Shown here: positions 19,501 to 34,500 of the stretch, piece by piece
Layout of the letters: every line of letters begins with the position of its first letter
Position numbering within the stretch: the stretch's first letter is position 1
IMG/VR virus record: IMGVR_UViG_3300020185_002701
Location: 1 to 64,000 of that record
Length of the DNA stretch: 64,000 nucleotides
Strand: one strand, 5' to 3'
From: a virus
Notes under the pieces: model-generated
Seen by the model: only the letters and a program-made list of their open reading frames with translations
Told to the model about the DNA's origin: nothing
The model's database searches: none
Made by a program: the position numbers and the translations under genes

Positions 19501-22500
19501 TTGAATGCTGCTAGAGGTACTAGATATCAAAATACTACTGGAATAGTTCGAAGAATATATTATGGTACAGAGTACACTAATATTGATGATGTATATGACT
19601 TTTTAATCAGTTTAGGAAGATTCAATGAACTTAGTGGTTTTCAGTTTGGAGAATACGACATCTCAATAAGCGATATTAGAAATTGGGATTATGCTGCAAA
19701 ACAATTCCTATTTTGGACCACAGGAAATTGGGAAGTAGGAAACACATTAGAACTTAGTCCTGCAGCAACACAAATTACGTTTGAATCCCCTGACAGAGGC
19801 TTTGTTGCAAAAATAAATCGTACAGATAGGCAGCAATTTACTCTTGTAACTGAAGATGGTAGTATTATTGATGCAAGTGAATGTGAAATTGTTAGATCGG
19901 ATAGAATGATCTCTATTAAACCGCCTGCAGGAAAGCAAATATATGGTGTAATGTTGTATGTAAAAGAAATAGAACATGTGATAAGTTTCAATAACACAAC
20001 GCAATTTAATGATATTATATTCAGCAGTTTGCTCAATCAACGACAAAGCAGAATAAAATTAAAAACTAAACGTACTAAAGATTGGGATGGCCGATTAAAC
20101 GCATCAGGATACATTGTTGACGGTGGCGAATTAATACCTAATCCTGATAACTTAGCAGAAAATCTTGGACGCTATCATGAACTAGGGTTTGTGCCTGTAC
20201 AAAAAGATGTCTATGATGCAAGTAGAGCATTGTACGGATATGTACCAAGAGAATATTTAACAGAATTGGATGTACTTGATGATCAACAATTTGATTTTTA
20301 CAGAGGTATGTTACAGAGTAAAGGTACGCAAACCAGTTTAACTCGAATTGCTAAGAGCAGCAGTATACTGGATGGCGACATAACTATTTTTGACGAATGG
20401 GCGCTTAAGATTGGCGAGTTTGGCGACACTAGTAACAACCAGCACGTAGAGTTGAGACTGGAAAAAACAGATTTAAAACAAGATCCCCAGTTAATTACAC
20501 TAAGCTTTCCAGAAGATATTACTAATGTAGTAGAAAGTATTGAAGTTGTAGATGCAAGATATATATACACTGAAGCGCCAGCTATCGAAATAGCTGCACC
20601 TTTATCTCCTGGCATACAAGCAACCGCGCAAAGTTTTTTAAACACTGATGGTACGCTAAGTCATATAGAGGTTACAGAGCCTGGTAGTAATTACTCACTA
20701 GAAGGTGTAACGTCTAATGTTATTGCTTCTGATGTAACACTATATGATTTAAACAGCGACTTTGACTATGCAAGCACTACTAGCACAAATTATGTTAATC
20801 TTTCTGTTAACCAGATTGATATTACTATAAGTGTTAACGGTAGTTCGTCAACTCTTGTTTCTATTCCTAGCGCAAATCCGGGTGTGGTAGATGTATTACC
20901 TGCCGACATAGTTTCAGCATTAGAAGATGCATTTCCAGAGGAACTGTTTGTTGTTGCTAGAGAAACACATGACCTTTCAGGTAGCGTAAAATGGTTGTTT
21001 ACACTGCTAGCAACAAACGAATTAGTAATTGATGACGGAAATGATTTGTTACTTACAAACGGCACTTATATAAACACTCAGCGATACAGATTAGACAGCA
21101 CTGTACAACAAGGAAGTAATGTAACAGTTGCAAGTGATATAACTGTGACTGTGGCTAATGTTGTTGTTTCAGATTCAAACTGGGACTTTGATTTAGGACA
21201 AATTGTGTCTACTAACCCAAGTAGTAGTACGCCAGTAATTAGCAATACAAAACGTCAGCAAGGAGACGTTGACTCTGTAACGTATACTGCTATTTTCAAC
21301 ATGTACGGCGAACCCGGTTCAACTGAGAACGGGCAGTTTGAACTACTTCCACTATCACTACAGGGATCTGGCACCGGAGTAATATTTAATATAATAACTG
21401 TTAGTAGAACTAACATTGGCGGCGCACCATACGGATCAGAAACCTGGCAAGTAGAGATAGATATCACGATACAAAACCCTGGACAAGATTATGTTCTAGG
21501 AGATACATTTATTTTAAGAAGCTCACTGTCGTTACGAGAACACCAAGTAGTAACAGTAGATGCAATTAATAATGCATACGATCTTAGAGAATATACCTTA
21601 ATTAATAATAACGCTAGTTTAGACTTAGGTCCTGCATTTGCTACAGAGAATTTACAGATTGATAATTCTGGACAGTATAAATTTATTGAAGTATACATAG
21701 ACGATCAGAAGATTGAAAATTTTGCAGACGGTGGAACAGGTGCAGGGACTTTATACGTTATAGATAATGGCGGCGCTGGTGGAACAGGAAGAATACAATT
21801 TCCTGATATTAGTAGACTACCTATAGCACTGTTAACATATCAGTTTAATCCTCCGTTAAGTGAACCTGTACCTAACGGATACCAAAGAGAAACATATTTT
21901 AGTCTTACCTCAGCTAACACAATTAAAGTTGTAGAATCAAGCACTATACAATTTAATGCTGGATTTACTGACGATATTGCTGAATCAGACATTAGAATTA
22001 AAGTAACAACACAAGACGGAATTGTTACAAGAATTGGACAAGTACGAACATATGAAGTAACCCGAGATCAGAAAAACGATAATATACTTTTTGTAGATAT
22101 TGACAATACAGAAAGATTCCTAAAGAAACCAACAGGCGTAAGGACTAATAATTTGTGGGCAACTACAAATGCAGTAAATGCAAGCGGTATTACCGACCAA
22201 GCATATCCTACAGTACTTAACGCAGGATACGTTGCAACAGGTAATGTAGAATATCAAAGTTTTGATATAGCTAGCTTGCCTGATCTTTACGACGATAATA
22301 TATTAATTAAACCATATAGCGGTAGCCATATTCATATGGCAAAAGACGATCACAATGATTGGAATGTATATAAACTGTTAAACATAGGCAGTGATGTTAG
22401 TTTCCTGAGTAAAAACCAATCAGGCAATGTAAGTCTTTACACTGACAAAAGTTTGTTTAACTTTATAGATACTAACCAGATAGGACAGCCTAACACTGGC

Positions 22501-25500
22501 AAGTTCATGGATTATTATATCACACTTGATAATGCAAACGTAAGTGATAATGTTTTGGTGTGGAGTAATGAAGAAGTAGTATTAACTGAAAGCAGCACTG
22601 TAGAAGACGTACAAGCACCTAGGATGGTTGAAGCATTTATAAAGAGCATCGGACCATCTGACTTATTGAGTATCACTAGTGTTGATCCTATAGTAGGCGG
22701 TTATGTAAACAACCTTACACTAATACCACAGTTGGTTAGTGATACAGTAATTGTTACCGGTTCCTTCAATGGTAGAATTAACGAAGGTGATGCTATAACT
22801 CTGCTTGATAATTTAGGTACTAACTATAGCAGTAATGTTTCAGCAGGCGCCGCTACCTCTTCAACCGACGGAAAGTTAACATTGTCTGCTGACAATGAAG
22901 ATGTACTTTTACTTGATCCTTTAGTAACAGCAGCAGGTGCCGGAAATTTATATGTTACGCTTAATGTCCAGGTCAGTGACTATTTGTATGGAGAGTATAC
23001 AGCAAACGCATCTACATTAACATTAGAAGACAAGCTAAATTTTGAATTAATCACAGCAATAAATGGCAAAAAGTTTGCTGTTGACTCGGTGAGTACGGGC
23101 AGTAACACTGTTACATTAACAGACCCTAAAGGAAAGGATAGTAATTTAGCAGATAATTATATTTTTACTTCTAATCTAGCTGCTAATTTAGAGACTTCAG
23201 GTTACACTGTTACCGTTTACGAACAATATACGCCTCTTAGCGGTAATTATTTTATAGCTGCTAATGTAACTTACAACAGTTTTGAAATTGAACGTCCTGG
23301 TACTGCTCCTAGTACCAATGTTACCGGGGCACTGTTGAATAAATCTAGAATAACAACTAGTGCACCGCACGAACTATTTCCAGGAGATATTGTTAGGATA
23401 AACACTCCAAACGTATCAGGCACTTTTAGCATAGACACGGTTACCGCCAACACAATGGATTTAGGTGCCCGATGGCTTCCAGGATATGTTAGTGAGTCAG
23501 GCAATATTGTTAAAAAAGGAATCAAGATAGAAACAGTTGCACCACATGGCATTAGTTCGTTGTATGCTAAATCAGATAAACGAATAGCAGTACACTTTGT
23601 GTCGCCACTGTACTATAACAAGGTGTACTATGTAGATAGCGTCACACCAACAACATTAATCATAAACAATGTGTGGCCCAGAACTGACACTACTCATGTA
23701 TTCTACGAGGAAAAAGTTGCACAACTAAGTAGTTCTGCACTGTTTGACAAAGAAAATCCTGATTATGAAAATGCTACTAATATTATAGAGATAGTAGAGA
23801 ATCCTCTGCTCAGTGATTATCAAGCAACGTGGGACAGTAATTCGTCAATATTAAGTGACGGTATGATTAATTTTTATGGAAATGTTGTTATTATTTCTCC
23901 ACGTGCACTACCTAGTAATACCAGCGTAAGCACAGGTATAACATTAGTTAGATCAGTAAAAAGAGAAACTAAATTCCCTGTAGTGACAACACTTGATCAT
24001 AATAGAATTAATATGAACGGTAGTGAAATAACTGTTGACAGCTATAATAACTTGTCTGGTATGAACGAAGCTATTAATAGAGCTATTGCTCTGCGCCGAG
24101 CATACACTGACTTAACACAACCTACTAGTGCAGGATTTCGATTAGCATTCAATATGTTAACAGATCCTTTCACTCCTGTTGCACAAACCAGCTCAGGTAA
24201 TAAGCTACCAGCAGCATTTATTTCTAATTATGGTCCTTACGTGCGTGATGCAGAGACGATTAATCGATTAGGAAACCAAAATGCACAAGCAACTGGCGAA
24301 TTAAAAATTGCTGACACTGTAGAACAGATATACAATGAAAACTTTAACCAAGGGCCGAAGATAGCTGGTCCTACTCAAGGATTAAGTTACACTGATGCTA
24401 TAACAGGAATCAAGTATAACTGGAGCCCAAGTATAAAAGATTACAGAGCAGAATATACTGCTCAGCAGGAATTAGAAGAACAAAGCATCACTAATACTGT
24501 TGAATACCCTGATCCAGAAGGACATATAACAACAATTCAAGGACCTGCAATATCAAGTTGGAGTTCGGAAGGAATATTATATGAAGTACCTGGTGTATAT
24601 GGAGATATTGCATATCCTGAGGGTAGTGTGGTAATTTACAATTCGCAATATTGGATTGCGCTAATAGATATAATGTTGTCAGACAATACTACATTTGGTT
24701 CTGACGGCGGTAATCCGTATCAAGATCGTGAATTTCCAGATCAAGACCTAATACGCACTAATATTAATGGCAAATTTGTTTACACTTGGCGAGCAATTAA
24801 CAATTCAGATGCTATTAAGTCAGCAATAAATGAACAGCTAACTCTTACTACCTTGCCTGGCACTGGGACTAGTACAGCAAATATACCAGGAGTAAAACGT
24901 AAGAGTTATAACATGCTTGAAAAAACTGATTTAAACGGACTGCTAGTACAACCTAGCTACAATGATCCGGTCGGCACAGTCATACCAAGATACAGATTAC
25001 AGCCCAATCAGTATAAATCATATGCAATTTATCAAGCTGTAAGGAACGACAATAATGACATATATTACATAAAACTAGATGAGGTTAGCCCGCCATTAAC
25101 TCGACATGATTTTTATAGGACTATAAATGCATACAGTAACTTTAGTGGGTACGAAGCAGTAGACTTTTATTATACTAATAATATTACATTAAGCAATTAC
25201 CTGGATGTTAATCAGAGAATAACCTACAACCGTGATCCGTTAAAGATGAAACAGACTGGTTATGTGTTAGAAATAGGACCAGCAGAACCTGCATCTTTTA
25301 TAGGCAAGCAATTGCTCGCAGAACCATTTGCTGTTTCAGGTGGCAACAATACTAATGCAATTGAAAACTTTAGAAACTTACCATACTTGGAAATAGCGTC
25401 ATCAGATCAAAATGGTAGTTTAGGTAAAGCAACAATTACGCTAGGCAATGAAAATGACAACGCAAACGGATATAACAGTTTCTTATTGTGGACGCCGGGA

Positions 25501-28500
25501 CTAACACCAGGTAAGTGGGAGCCTTCACCAGAAGGCCCTGGCCCATTAAATGGATACAACGGCGTTCCAGTATCAGCAGGCTTCGGCAAGGGCTATTACA
25601 GTGCTGGCGATGGCCACACTGATGCAGGTAACTATCCTGGTTACACAGTAAAATACGATCGTCCAATTCCTAGATTTGTATATTCTAAAAATTATAAAGT
25701 AAGTCCTCCTGTAACTAATAGAGATGACACATTAGAATACATACCTCTAACAAATACTGATTTAGGTGAGCTTGGATTACGTCCAGATCAGATATATGTA
25801 GCATGTTTTTGGACTGAACCTTTCGTTTATACTAATCAACTAGTTGGATATAATAACAATAACATTGACAGTTCCGGCAAACCGGCACCAATTTACAGCG
25901 ATTATGAAGGCACTGTTGTTAGGTTTAAGTATATTAGAATTACAGAGTTACCAGCAAATGCTATAACACGTAGATTAATCCCTGATACAGGTTGGGGTGG
26001 TAAACCTTGGTCAAATAGAATAGTTGACAATGTAGGTGTGCAATTTACCAACGACAATGAAAATCAAATTTGGGATTTATTTAAGCCAGCAGACGTATCA
26101 GCAGGTACAACAACAGAAGCATTAACAACAGCTACTGTACAAAACACTGCTGATGCCCCTACCGGCGAACAAATTCAAAGTAGCACTGCTCCTGAAACGC
26201 AGCCAATATTCGTTCCTACTACAGCTTTAGGACCAGTTATTACAGGCGGTGTGCTTGATGGACTTACTGGTCCGTGTGACACTGTGCAACAACCTGGGGA
26301 TCCTGAGTCAGGCATCGGCGGCGATTGCGATAAAGTTCCTCAGGAATCAGTACAAGCTTTAACACTTACTAAAGACGATATGGAGCTGATATCAGATCCT
26401 ACAATCATCAGTGATTATAATGTATACTATAAAACAGTTAAGATTGCAGGAAGCCGCTCGCCGTTTACAGTATTTTTTAACTCAGGAGGTAGCTCAATTG
26501 CTCTAGGGTTAACACAATCCAAAAATATATACACTCCAACTGAAACAACTGTTCAGGCACAGTTTGGTGGAGAACAGCCGTTTATTAAAAATAATACAGG
26601 TACTAGCAGAGCAGGAAGTCTACAAGGACAAGTGTTCGCATATGGAGACATTAATACTGGCGTACCTGTTACTAACATTGTTAGTAATGCATTAGGATTA
26701 ATAACAAACGCACCGTTACCTGGCATACAAACTTACACTGCTGCTGGTAGCGAAGTAACATTCCCTAGCATAACTGGGTCAGCATTCAATTTGCTATTCC
26801 CAGATAACGAAATGGCTGTAAGTGGTATCGGGTTTATCAGAGAAGAACAATTAATTTGTAGTGTACCTGGACCATATGTGACTGTGTTTGTTGCAACAGA
26901 TAGTCGCGCTAGCACCGATGACTTCACACTAGTATTAAGTTACCTCAAAGAACTTGTAGTTACAGAAGAAGTAGCTCCAATAACTGGTGAGTGCACGGAC
27001 GACGTTTTAACAAACAGCAGAAACTATTCTGCTGGCGCAACTGTAAGAGCATGGAGCAACAATGTAACTCCTCTAAATGGAACGTTTAGTACTATATTTG
27101 CAAATTCCAGTGGCAATCCCATATTATACGATTTTTTTAGTAGTATATCTGAATCAGGCTCAGTAACATCGTTTGTGGATTTTAGATCTAGAGTGGATAA
27201 TATTTATTGGACAGCAGGAGCAGCCGATTCTCCTTATGCAAATAAAGATACTTATAAAGCATTAGAACTGCAAATACCTCTAGGAACTAGAACTGGCTTT
27301 ACATACGACACAATTGATAACTGGGCCGACACTCCGAACCCAGATGTAGTTAACCTCACTTCTCATGTGGATAAAACTAATAATTTGCTGGTGTCAGAAA
27401 ACATAGTTAATGCGTTTAATACTCCTGTTAAAGCAGGAAATACGAATAGTGGTTCTACTATAGAACTTAAAGGTTATTTTAGAGCACCTAAAACAGGCTG
27501 GTATAAATTTGATAATATAACCAATGAAACCGAAAATCTATCTAGGTCGTGGATTTGGGTAAGTTCGGCAGCTGATCCTTCTAACAGTTTAACACATGTA
27601 AACTCCAGGATTTTATGGAAAAGATACGGGGTTGATGATGCTAAACTTCAAATAGATTCTGCAGGGAATGAAACAGCAGTAGCAGAAGAATATTTTGTAA
27701 ATGACGGCTACCAATTAACTGGTGACGAAACTCAGGAGCAATATATTAATAGTGTAGCATACCACAGAGACAATGCAGCTAGTTCACATACTCATTCACA
27801 GACCGGTCAAACTACAGTGATTTTCTTAAAAGAAGGATCATTTTATTTTACTAGAGCATTAGCTACTAACCACCTAGTAGAAGCAGTGATGCACTTGCAG
27901 TATGCGTTTAGTGATGCACCAGAAAACTTGCTCCCTAGTTCAACTAATTTTACTACTGGACGTTTAGGCTTCTCAGGAAGAACTTGCGCTGCTGATATTC
28001 AGGATAATGCACCTCCAGTAGTGCAGGATCCTGCACAACCAATAGATCCAGTGACTAATCCTGCACCAGTTTATGATTGCTTTGGAACACCTATCGGTCA
28101 AAATTTTAACCTTTATCAAACTTCTACAACACTAGCAATTGATGTATCATATGAAGGCGAATCAGGGGTATATAGTTATATTGACATTAACGATGGTGCT
28201 GTTAACACTTTAGATTTTTATACTAATACAGATCCTAACTTTTCAGGAACAATACCTACGTCTATTACTACTAGTATTGCAACGTTTTGTACAGCTGATT
28301 TAGCTGCTTGCATAACCAATCAGTTAACATCACAGTATGCTGGACAATCATTAAACGACCAACAAAAACTTGCAATTATAAATTCATGTAGCAATGTTAC
28401 ACAGGAACCAGAAACACCTATATATCCTGCGGACCAAGGTAACGATCCAGATAATGCTGAACAAACACAAGAAATTGTTTTCGAGCCATTAATAGATGAT

Positions 28501-31500
28501 CGCCAAGATGTGCAGAGAGGGTGGACTGGTGGTATTGCAACCTCAGAGCAAGGGCAAACCAGAGGTTATGTTTGGGGTAACTATGTAGGATACAGCAAGC
28601 CACAGATGACCGGATACAATTTTTATCCTGGCGTGTTTAAGAAAACCACTGTGAAGTTAGTGCAACCAAGCCAAAATACTTATACCACACAAAATACTAT
28701 ACCAGAAGGTCAAGTAGTTGGTCCTAATAGTCAACGTATATCAGGTGGTGCAATTATATCTTTAGCTAAACCACTTACAACAACTGTACCAAAGACCCCA
28801 ACAGTGTTAAAAAGATACGAAGTACAAGATCAGCCATGGGCTGATAATTTAACAAATGTAAATTCTTTAACCTATAACCCTCGCAGAATTGGCAGTAGTA
28901 TTAATGTTAACAACAGTAATTTAACGAATGTTAAACCTAACATTAACAGTAATGATTTAGATTATAATGGTCCAGCATTCACAACCCCTGACACGGTTTT
29001 GCAGGAAGATCGCAGCGATGTAACTAGAGTTGTAGCAAATCAAACTACGAGCTTACAACCGTTACAGTTTTCTAAAGTAAACACAGGTATAAGATTTACC
29101 AAAGTGCCTGTTATTGATATAACACCGCTAGATATTGATGCTAACGGAAACTACTTGCCAGCAGGTACTACTGTGCAAGCACAAATTTCTCGACCTACAC
29201 CTACAGCAAGTATTACCCAAGAAGATTTGCTGGGCACCAAAGAAGGAGAAGAACTTTACATAAATGGAAGGCGACTTGTTGTTAGAGCTAGAACACTAGA
29301 GGATCTTAAAAATCAAATTAACTGCGGTGTGTTCGGATTAGAGGCTGGTATTGTAAACCAGGCAGGACAACCTACACTAGTTATATCAAGTTGTACTGGA
29401 CAAGCATGGAGAGTAGCAAATGGCTGCGGTGGCGGAGTATATTCGCAAGTTGGTGACTTCCATATTAACAGAGGTTTTGAACAATCTCGAACAGCAGTAA
29501 GTAGCTTAACTGATGCTGTTGTTGATACAGGACAGGCAGCCGCTAGCACAGTATATACAAAATATACTTATGTTACAGAACAAACTATAGGTGTTGCAGG
29601 CGAAATTATACCAGCAAATACCTATGTTAGATTTGGTTTAAATACTGGTACTGGGGAAACAGGATACACCACAAACCAAACTTATGTTGATGCTGCTGGT
29701 GATATAAACCTTGTTGAATTTGAAGGCAACAGCACTGGCACTATTGCCCCTATGCCCAGTACAAGCACCACTAGTGAATATCAGACAGCTGGTAGTGGAT
29801 ATAGAATAGGTGACAGACTGAGATTAATTGGCGGTACCCCAATAAATTCTGCAAAAGCTCCTCTAACTAAAATTTGTATAGACAGTGCAGGATCAGGTTA
29901 TACCGATGTTACTAAATTGCAAGTAGTAATTAATTCAAATAACGCTACGCCTGGAGTAGGCGCAGCCGCAATAGTTACTGCACTGGATATTAATGGCGGT
30001 ATAGCAGAAATAGAAATAGTTAACGGCGGTACTGGGTACGACATAAATAGACCACCACTTGTAGAAATTATTGATTTAGCTAATCCTAGTGCTGCAACAA
30101 GAACTATAGACAGCAGATGGCCAGGCGCATCCGCCGGCGGCAGTTTAAGTGTTAATGGTGGAGATATTTTAGAAATAGATAATTATAGTAGTTCTATAGA
30201 CGGCAAAGATTTATATATAGACAAGCGTCATCTCAAAGCTACCGCTCCGTTTACGATAGGACAACGACTTTTTGACGGGTTAGTTTCCCCAGTAAATATA
30301 AACAGTAATGTGGCATGGATCGATCCGCAAACGCTGGATAATAGTTTTACTGGAAGAGCACAAATTACATTGACTGGCGTTAGTTCAGGCTCAGCTATAT
30401 TAGAAAGTATCCGACCAAACAGTTTTGTAGAAATCGCTCATTTTCCGAGAACTGCATTCGATAACGTAGCCACAATTACAGCTGGAAGCTTGTCTAAGTT
30501 AAGCAGCACAATGACCATACCAGGAAACTATCAGTCAATTATACAGCCAGGAGATGTAATTACATTCCTCGATCAAAATGAACAGTTAGAAAAAGAAGAT
30601 GGTTCGATTAGTTTGCCAGATCCAAGATATATACAGTTACAGATAGATAGTGCAACAGATAACGGAGGCAGCACTGACCTCGTATTTACAACCACTGTCG
30701 ATGCACGATATACTTTCGCAGACGCTACTGTAGGCGGAACTGACAGACCAGTACTTATAGGTAGAGCAATTGAATCTAAATTCTTTATTCCTCAGCCTAC
30801 TGACAACAATCCTACTGTTACATATAATAGTGGATTAAGCACACTTACTGTAGTTATAGAAAGTGACATGTTTAGAACGTTCCCATCATTTAAAAATAGT
30901 GGCATGTTTGGCAACGGTTTCTTACCAGATGTTTATACAGGGATTATGCAGCCCGACACTGTTTATGTTTATTATAAGAAGGCATGGTGGACCGAAACAC
31001 TGGTTAATCCTCCAGGCGGCGTTCCTGTATTACAAGATATTGTTGATCCTAGTGTGCCTAGAAATAGTGCAAAATTAAGTGCATTAATGGGAACCAGTGA
31101 TACATACGGCACTAACTTAAATTTCAATGATAATGCACTGAAAGCTGGATACCAAGGCATGGCAGGCCCACAGCGTATTGCTAAGTTCATTGTTACTGGT
31201 GTAGATAGTTTTGGTGCTATTACTAGTTTAAGGATTATCGACAGAGGAGTATACAAAATATTCCCAAGTGATTTAACCCGTGGATTACCTTTAGAGTATG
31301 ATTACGAAATACCAGGAACAAGTAGCGGACAATTATTAAACGGAGTAGCAACAGTACTTCCTAGCCAACGTGGCACTACATTAGGCGTCAGCGACCCACT
31401 GTGGTCTGTGCAATACGGACCAGATCATCCAGAATATAAGGTTGATCCGTACGGCGATACTTCAAATGAGCGCCATCCAGACTGGTTTAGATATCCTGAA

Positions 31501-34500
31501 TTTTATTTTAATGGTGTGCAATGGGTTCCTTATAAAGGAACTCCAGGAGAGTATGATCCTAGCACATGGGTAATTGTTGATACCAGAGATCCTTCTACCA
31601 GCCAAGACATTAGTATTAATGATGCGTGGGAAAATTTAACAGCAGAACAAATTGAGAGATTTTATGTTACTGGACAGTTACTACGTAAAACATATCTTAT
31701 AGACGACAATGTAGCGAGCACCACATACGGAAAATATATTACACCTAGAACGCTTGCAGGAGGCTCAGGTGCTAGAGTGTTTTTAACAGCGCAAGAAATA
31801 CCTGATTGTTCCGAAAAAGGCACTGCTAGAGAAGCATTAGGTTTACCAGAGATTGTTGAGAAAGTAAATGCTCCGTTATCCTTAGCAAAAAATATCAACG
31901 ATGCTATTGCGGCTGCAGGATATAATCCAAATACACTAAATGCAAGTGTTACTCCTAACGGTGATTTGGGGGAGTTTGGTTTAAGCACCAGTTTCCCTGG
32001 AATAAGATTAGATTCGTCAACACCTGGTTTCTTAGAGAAATTTGGATTACCCACAGGTGATTATAATTTGGGCATGTTGTGTATTGAAAGCACACTCCAA
32101 GATCCGAATACAACAGACGAAGAAGCACAGCAAGTAATTAATGAACTGTACCAATCAGGATCGTATGGTAACCTCAGTACAGACGAGCTAAGTTCTATTA
32201 CTGGCCGTTCAAGAGAAGATGTTAAAAACGTTGATGTATTAAGTTTTGCTTGTGTTCAGCGTATATCTCCTAAAGTACCAGCTGGTGTTAACACTGGGGA
32301 TCTGTTAAATGATAATAACAGTATATTTCCTGGTAACAACATTATACGTTTAAGAGAATTATTTAAGTATACAGTTAGCAACATATTTGGCGAAGATATT
32401 AGTTTAAACACGGTTAGCAATAGACAGGACGTTAGCGTTAATGTTTTTGAAAGCAGAAGATATAATAATTTTAATACACTACCTGTAAACTTTGAGACTA
32501 CCGATGCAGCCACTAATGCGGTTAATACAGTATTATACCCTGGTCAACCAGTTATTAACACAAATGTCCCTTCTACAAACCTACCAGTTGTCGAAAAGCG
32601 TTGGATTGACAATTATAACGGCAGTTGGGCTTATTTCGAGAATGGTGTGTTAATCAGGCAGCAAGAGCCATTAGTTGATTCTCGGTATGTCAGTAGCACA
32701 TTAATGTACAATGGAACTACTGGCGAGAAATTCTTAGATTTATACCAATGGGATCCGTTTAAAGGGGTGTTACCTAAATTTATTGCTGACGAAGTTTACT
32801 ATATTAGCGAAGTAGACCCTGTAGGTTACAGCAGTGCAAGAAGTGTGTTTGGTAGAAATAATATAGGCAAAACTTGGTGGGATACCAGTACAATACGTTA
32901 TTTTTGGTATGAGCAAGGGTCAGCAGTTGAGCGCCGGAACGCTTGGGGAAGTGCCTTCCCTGGAAGCAGCATTACAATATGTGAATGGATAGAAAGCGAA
33001 GCTTTGCCAGAAAATTGGGCTGGCGATGGAACTCCTCGATTCCTTGATAGATATATCACAGAAAGACATCAAGATCCTATAACAGGCGAGTTTAAATTGT
33101 ATTACTATTACTGGGTGCAGAATAGATCAATAATAGATGACAGAATCAAGAGAGATTTAAACAGGTCCCTTGATACACGCACTATCGCAAGATACATAGC
33201 TAATCCTTACAAGTATGGTATTGAAACTGTTTCGTATATAAGTCCCTCGTCAATGTTAATAGGTAACACAGGACCTAGCTTAAATAAATTTGAAAATAGA
33301 TTGCAAATTAATTTTAGTAGAAACCTTAATCCCGACGGCATAGATCACACTGCATGGGAATTAGCAAGAGAAGGCGACAAGGATAGCGTTATCCCAAATG
33401 ATTTATCAAACAAGCTTATAGATAGTTTAGCAGCAGAAAACGCAATAGGCCAAGTAGTACCGTCACCGTTGTTAAGTGATGTAGAACGTTACGGTATAGG
33501 TTTCCGACCTCGTCAAACAATGTTTAAAAACATCAAAGAAGCAAGACGAGTTATGGTTAATGTAATTAATAGACTGCTTAGTGACTTGAGATTAGAAACA
33601 GAGTATCCTGAATGGGATTCAACTTTACCATCAGTTAGAACATATATTAAAACTGTTGATTGGTTTGCTGTTAGAACAGTTGATAACGAAACAAACGAAA
33701 ATATTAGATTTAATGATTCTTATAAGCCTGTCTACAAAGTTAGCAGTGTAGCAGAATTATACAGATTGCAAAATGTTCCAGATGGTAGTATTGCACAAGT
33801 AAGTAACGAGCAAAACACTAGTGTTGAATTATGGATTTACATAGGAAACAAGAATAGATACAAGCAGATTAATATCAAAGACGAAACAATTCAGTTAAGC
33901 TCTGCGTTGTACACTGATGATACTAATGCTATTATGAGTAACGAAATACGTTTACTGTTAACTACACTAAAAGATAAAGTATTCTTCAACACAAACAAAT
34001 GGAATGAGTTGTTCTTTGAAATGTTAAAGTATGCATATGTTGAGCAAGGACAGTTGAGCTGGGCATTTAAAACTTCTTATTTGTTTGTCAAAAAAGAAGA
34101 AGAAGACTTAGTTAAATTTACTGGATTTAAGCCTGACAACTTCCAGAAAGTACTTGACTACATGAATGAAGTTAAACCATACAATGCTAAGATTCGTGAA
34201 TACAAAGATGGTAAGCGAGCCCCACTTGATTACATAGGACAAAACAATATCAGCGATTATGATAAACCTCCCTTTGTTGATCCGGAAGCCAACAAAATTA
34301 GAGTGTTGGACGAAACAATACCAGCAGACCTAGAACTTATGGGAACAAATGCTCGATACGTTGACTATTGGACAGCCATCACAACTGATAATACTACTCC
34401 TATAAGAAAAGGCAAAGTCAATCTTACTTTCGACAGAACAAACTGGTTACCAACATTGTTTGGATGGGATCCGGCTACTGATACAGAAAGTATAGCTATA

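Noticed and set aside
19689-20046. Two minus-strand open frames inside the giant gene
   Set aside because: They overlap each other and the coding strand, have no ribosome site and show low-complexity, motif-free translations; typical shadow frames in AT-rich DNA.
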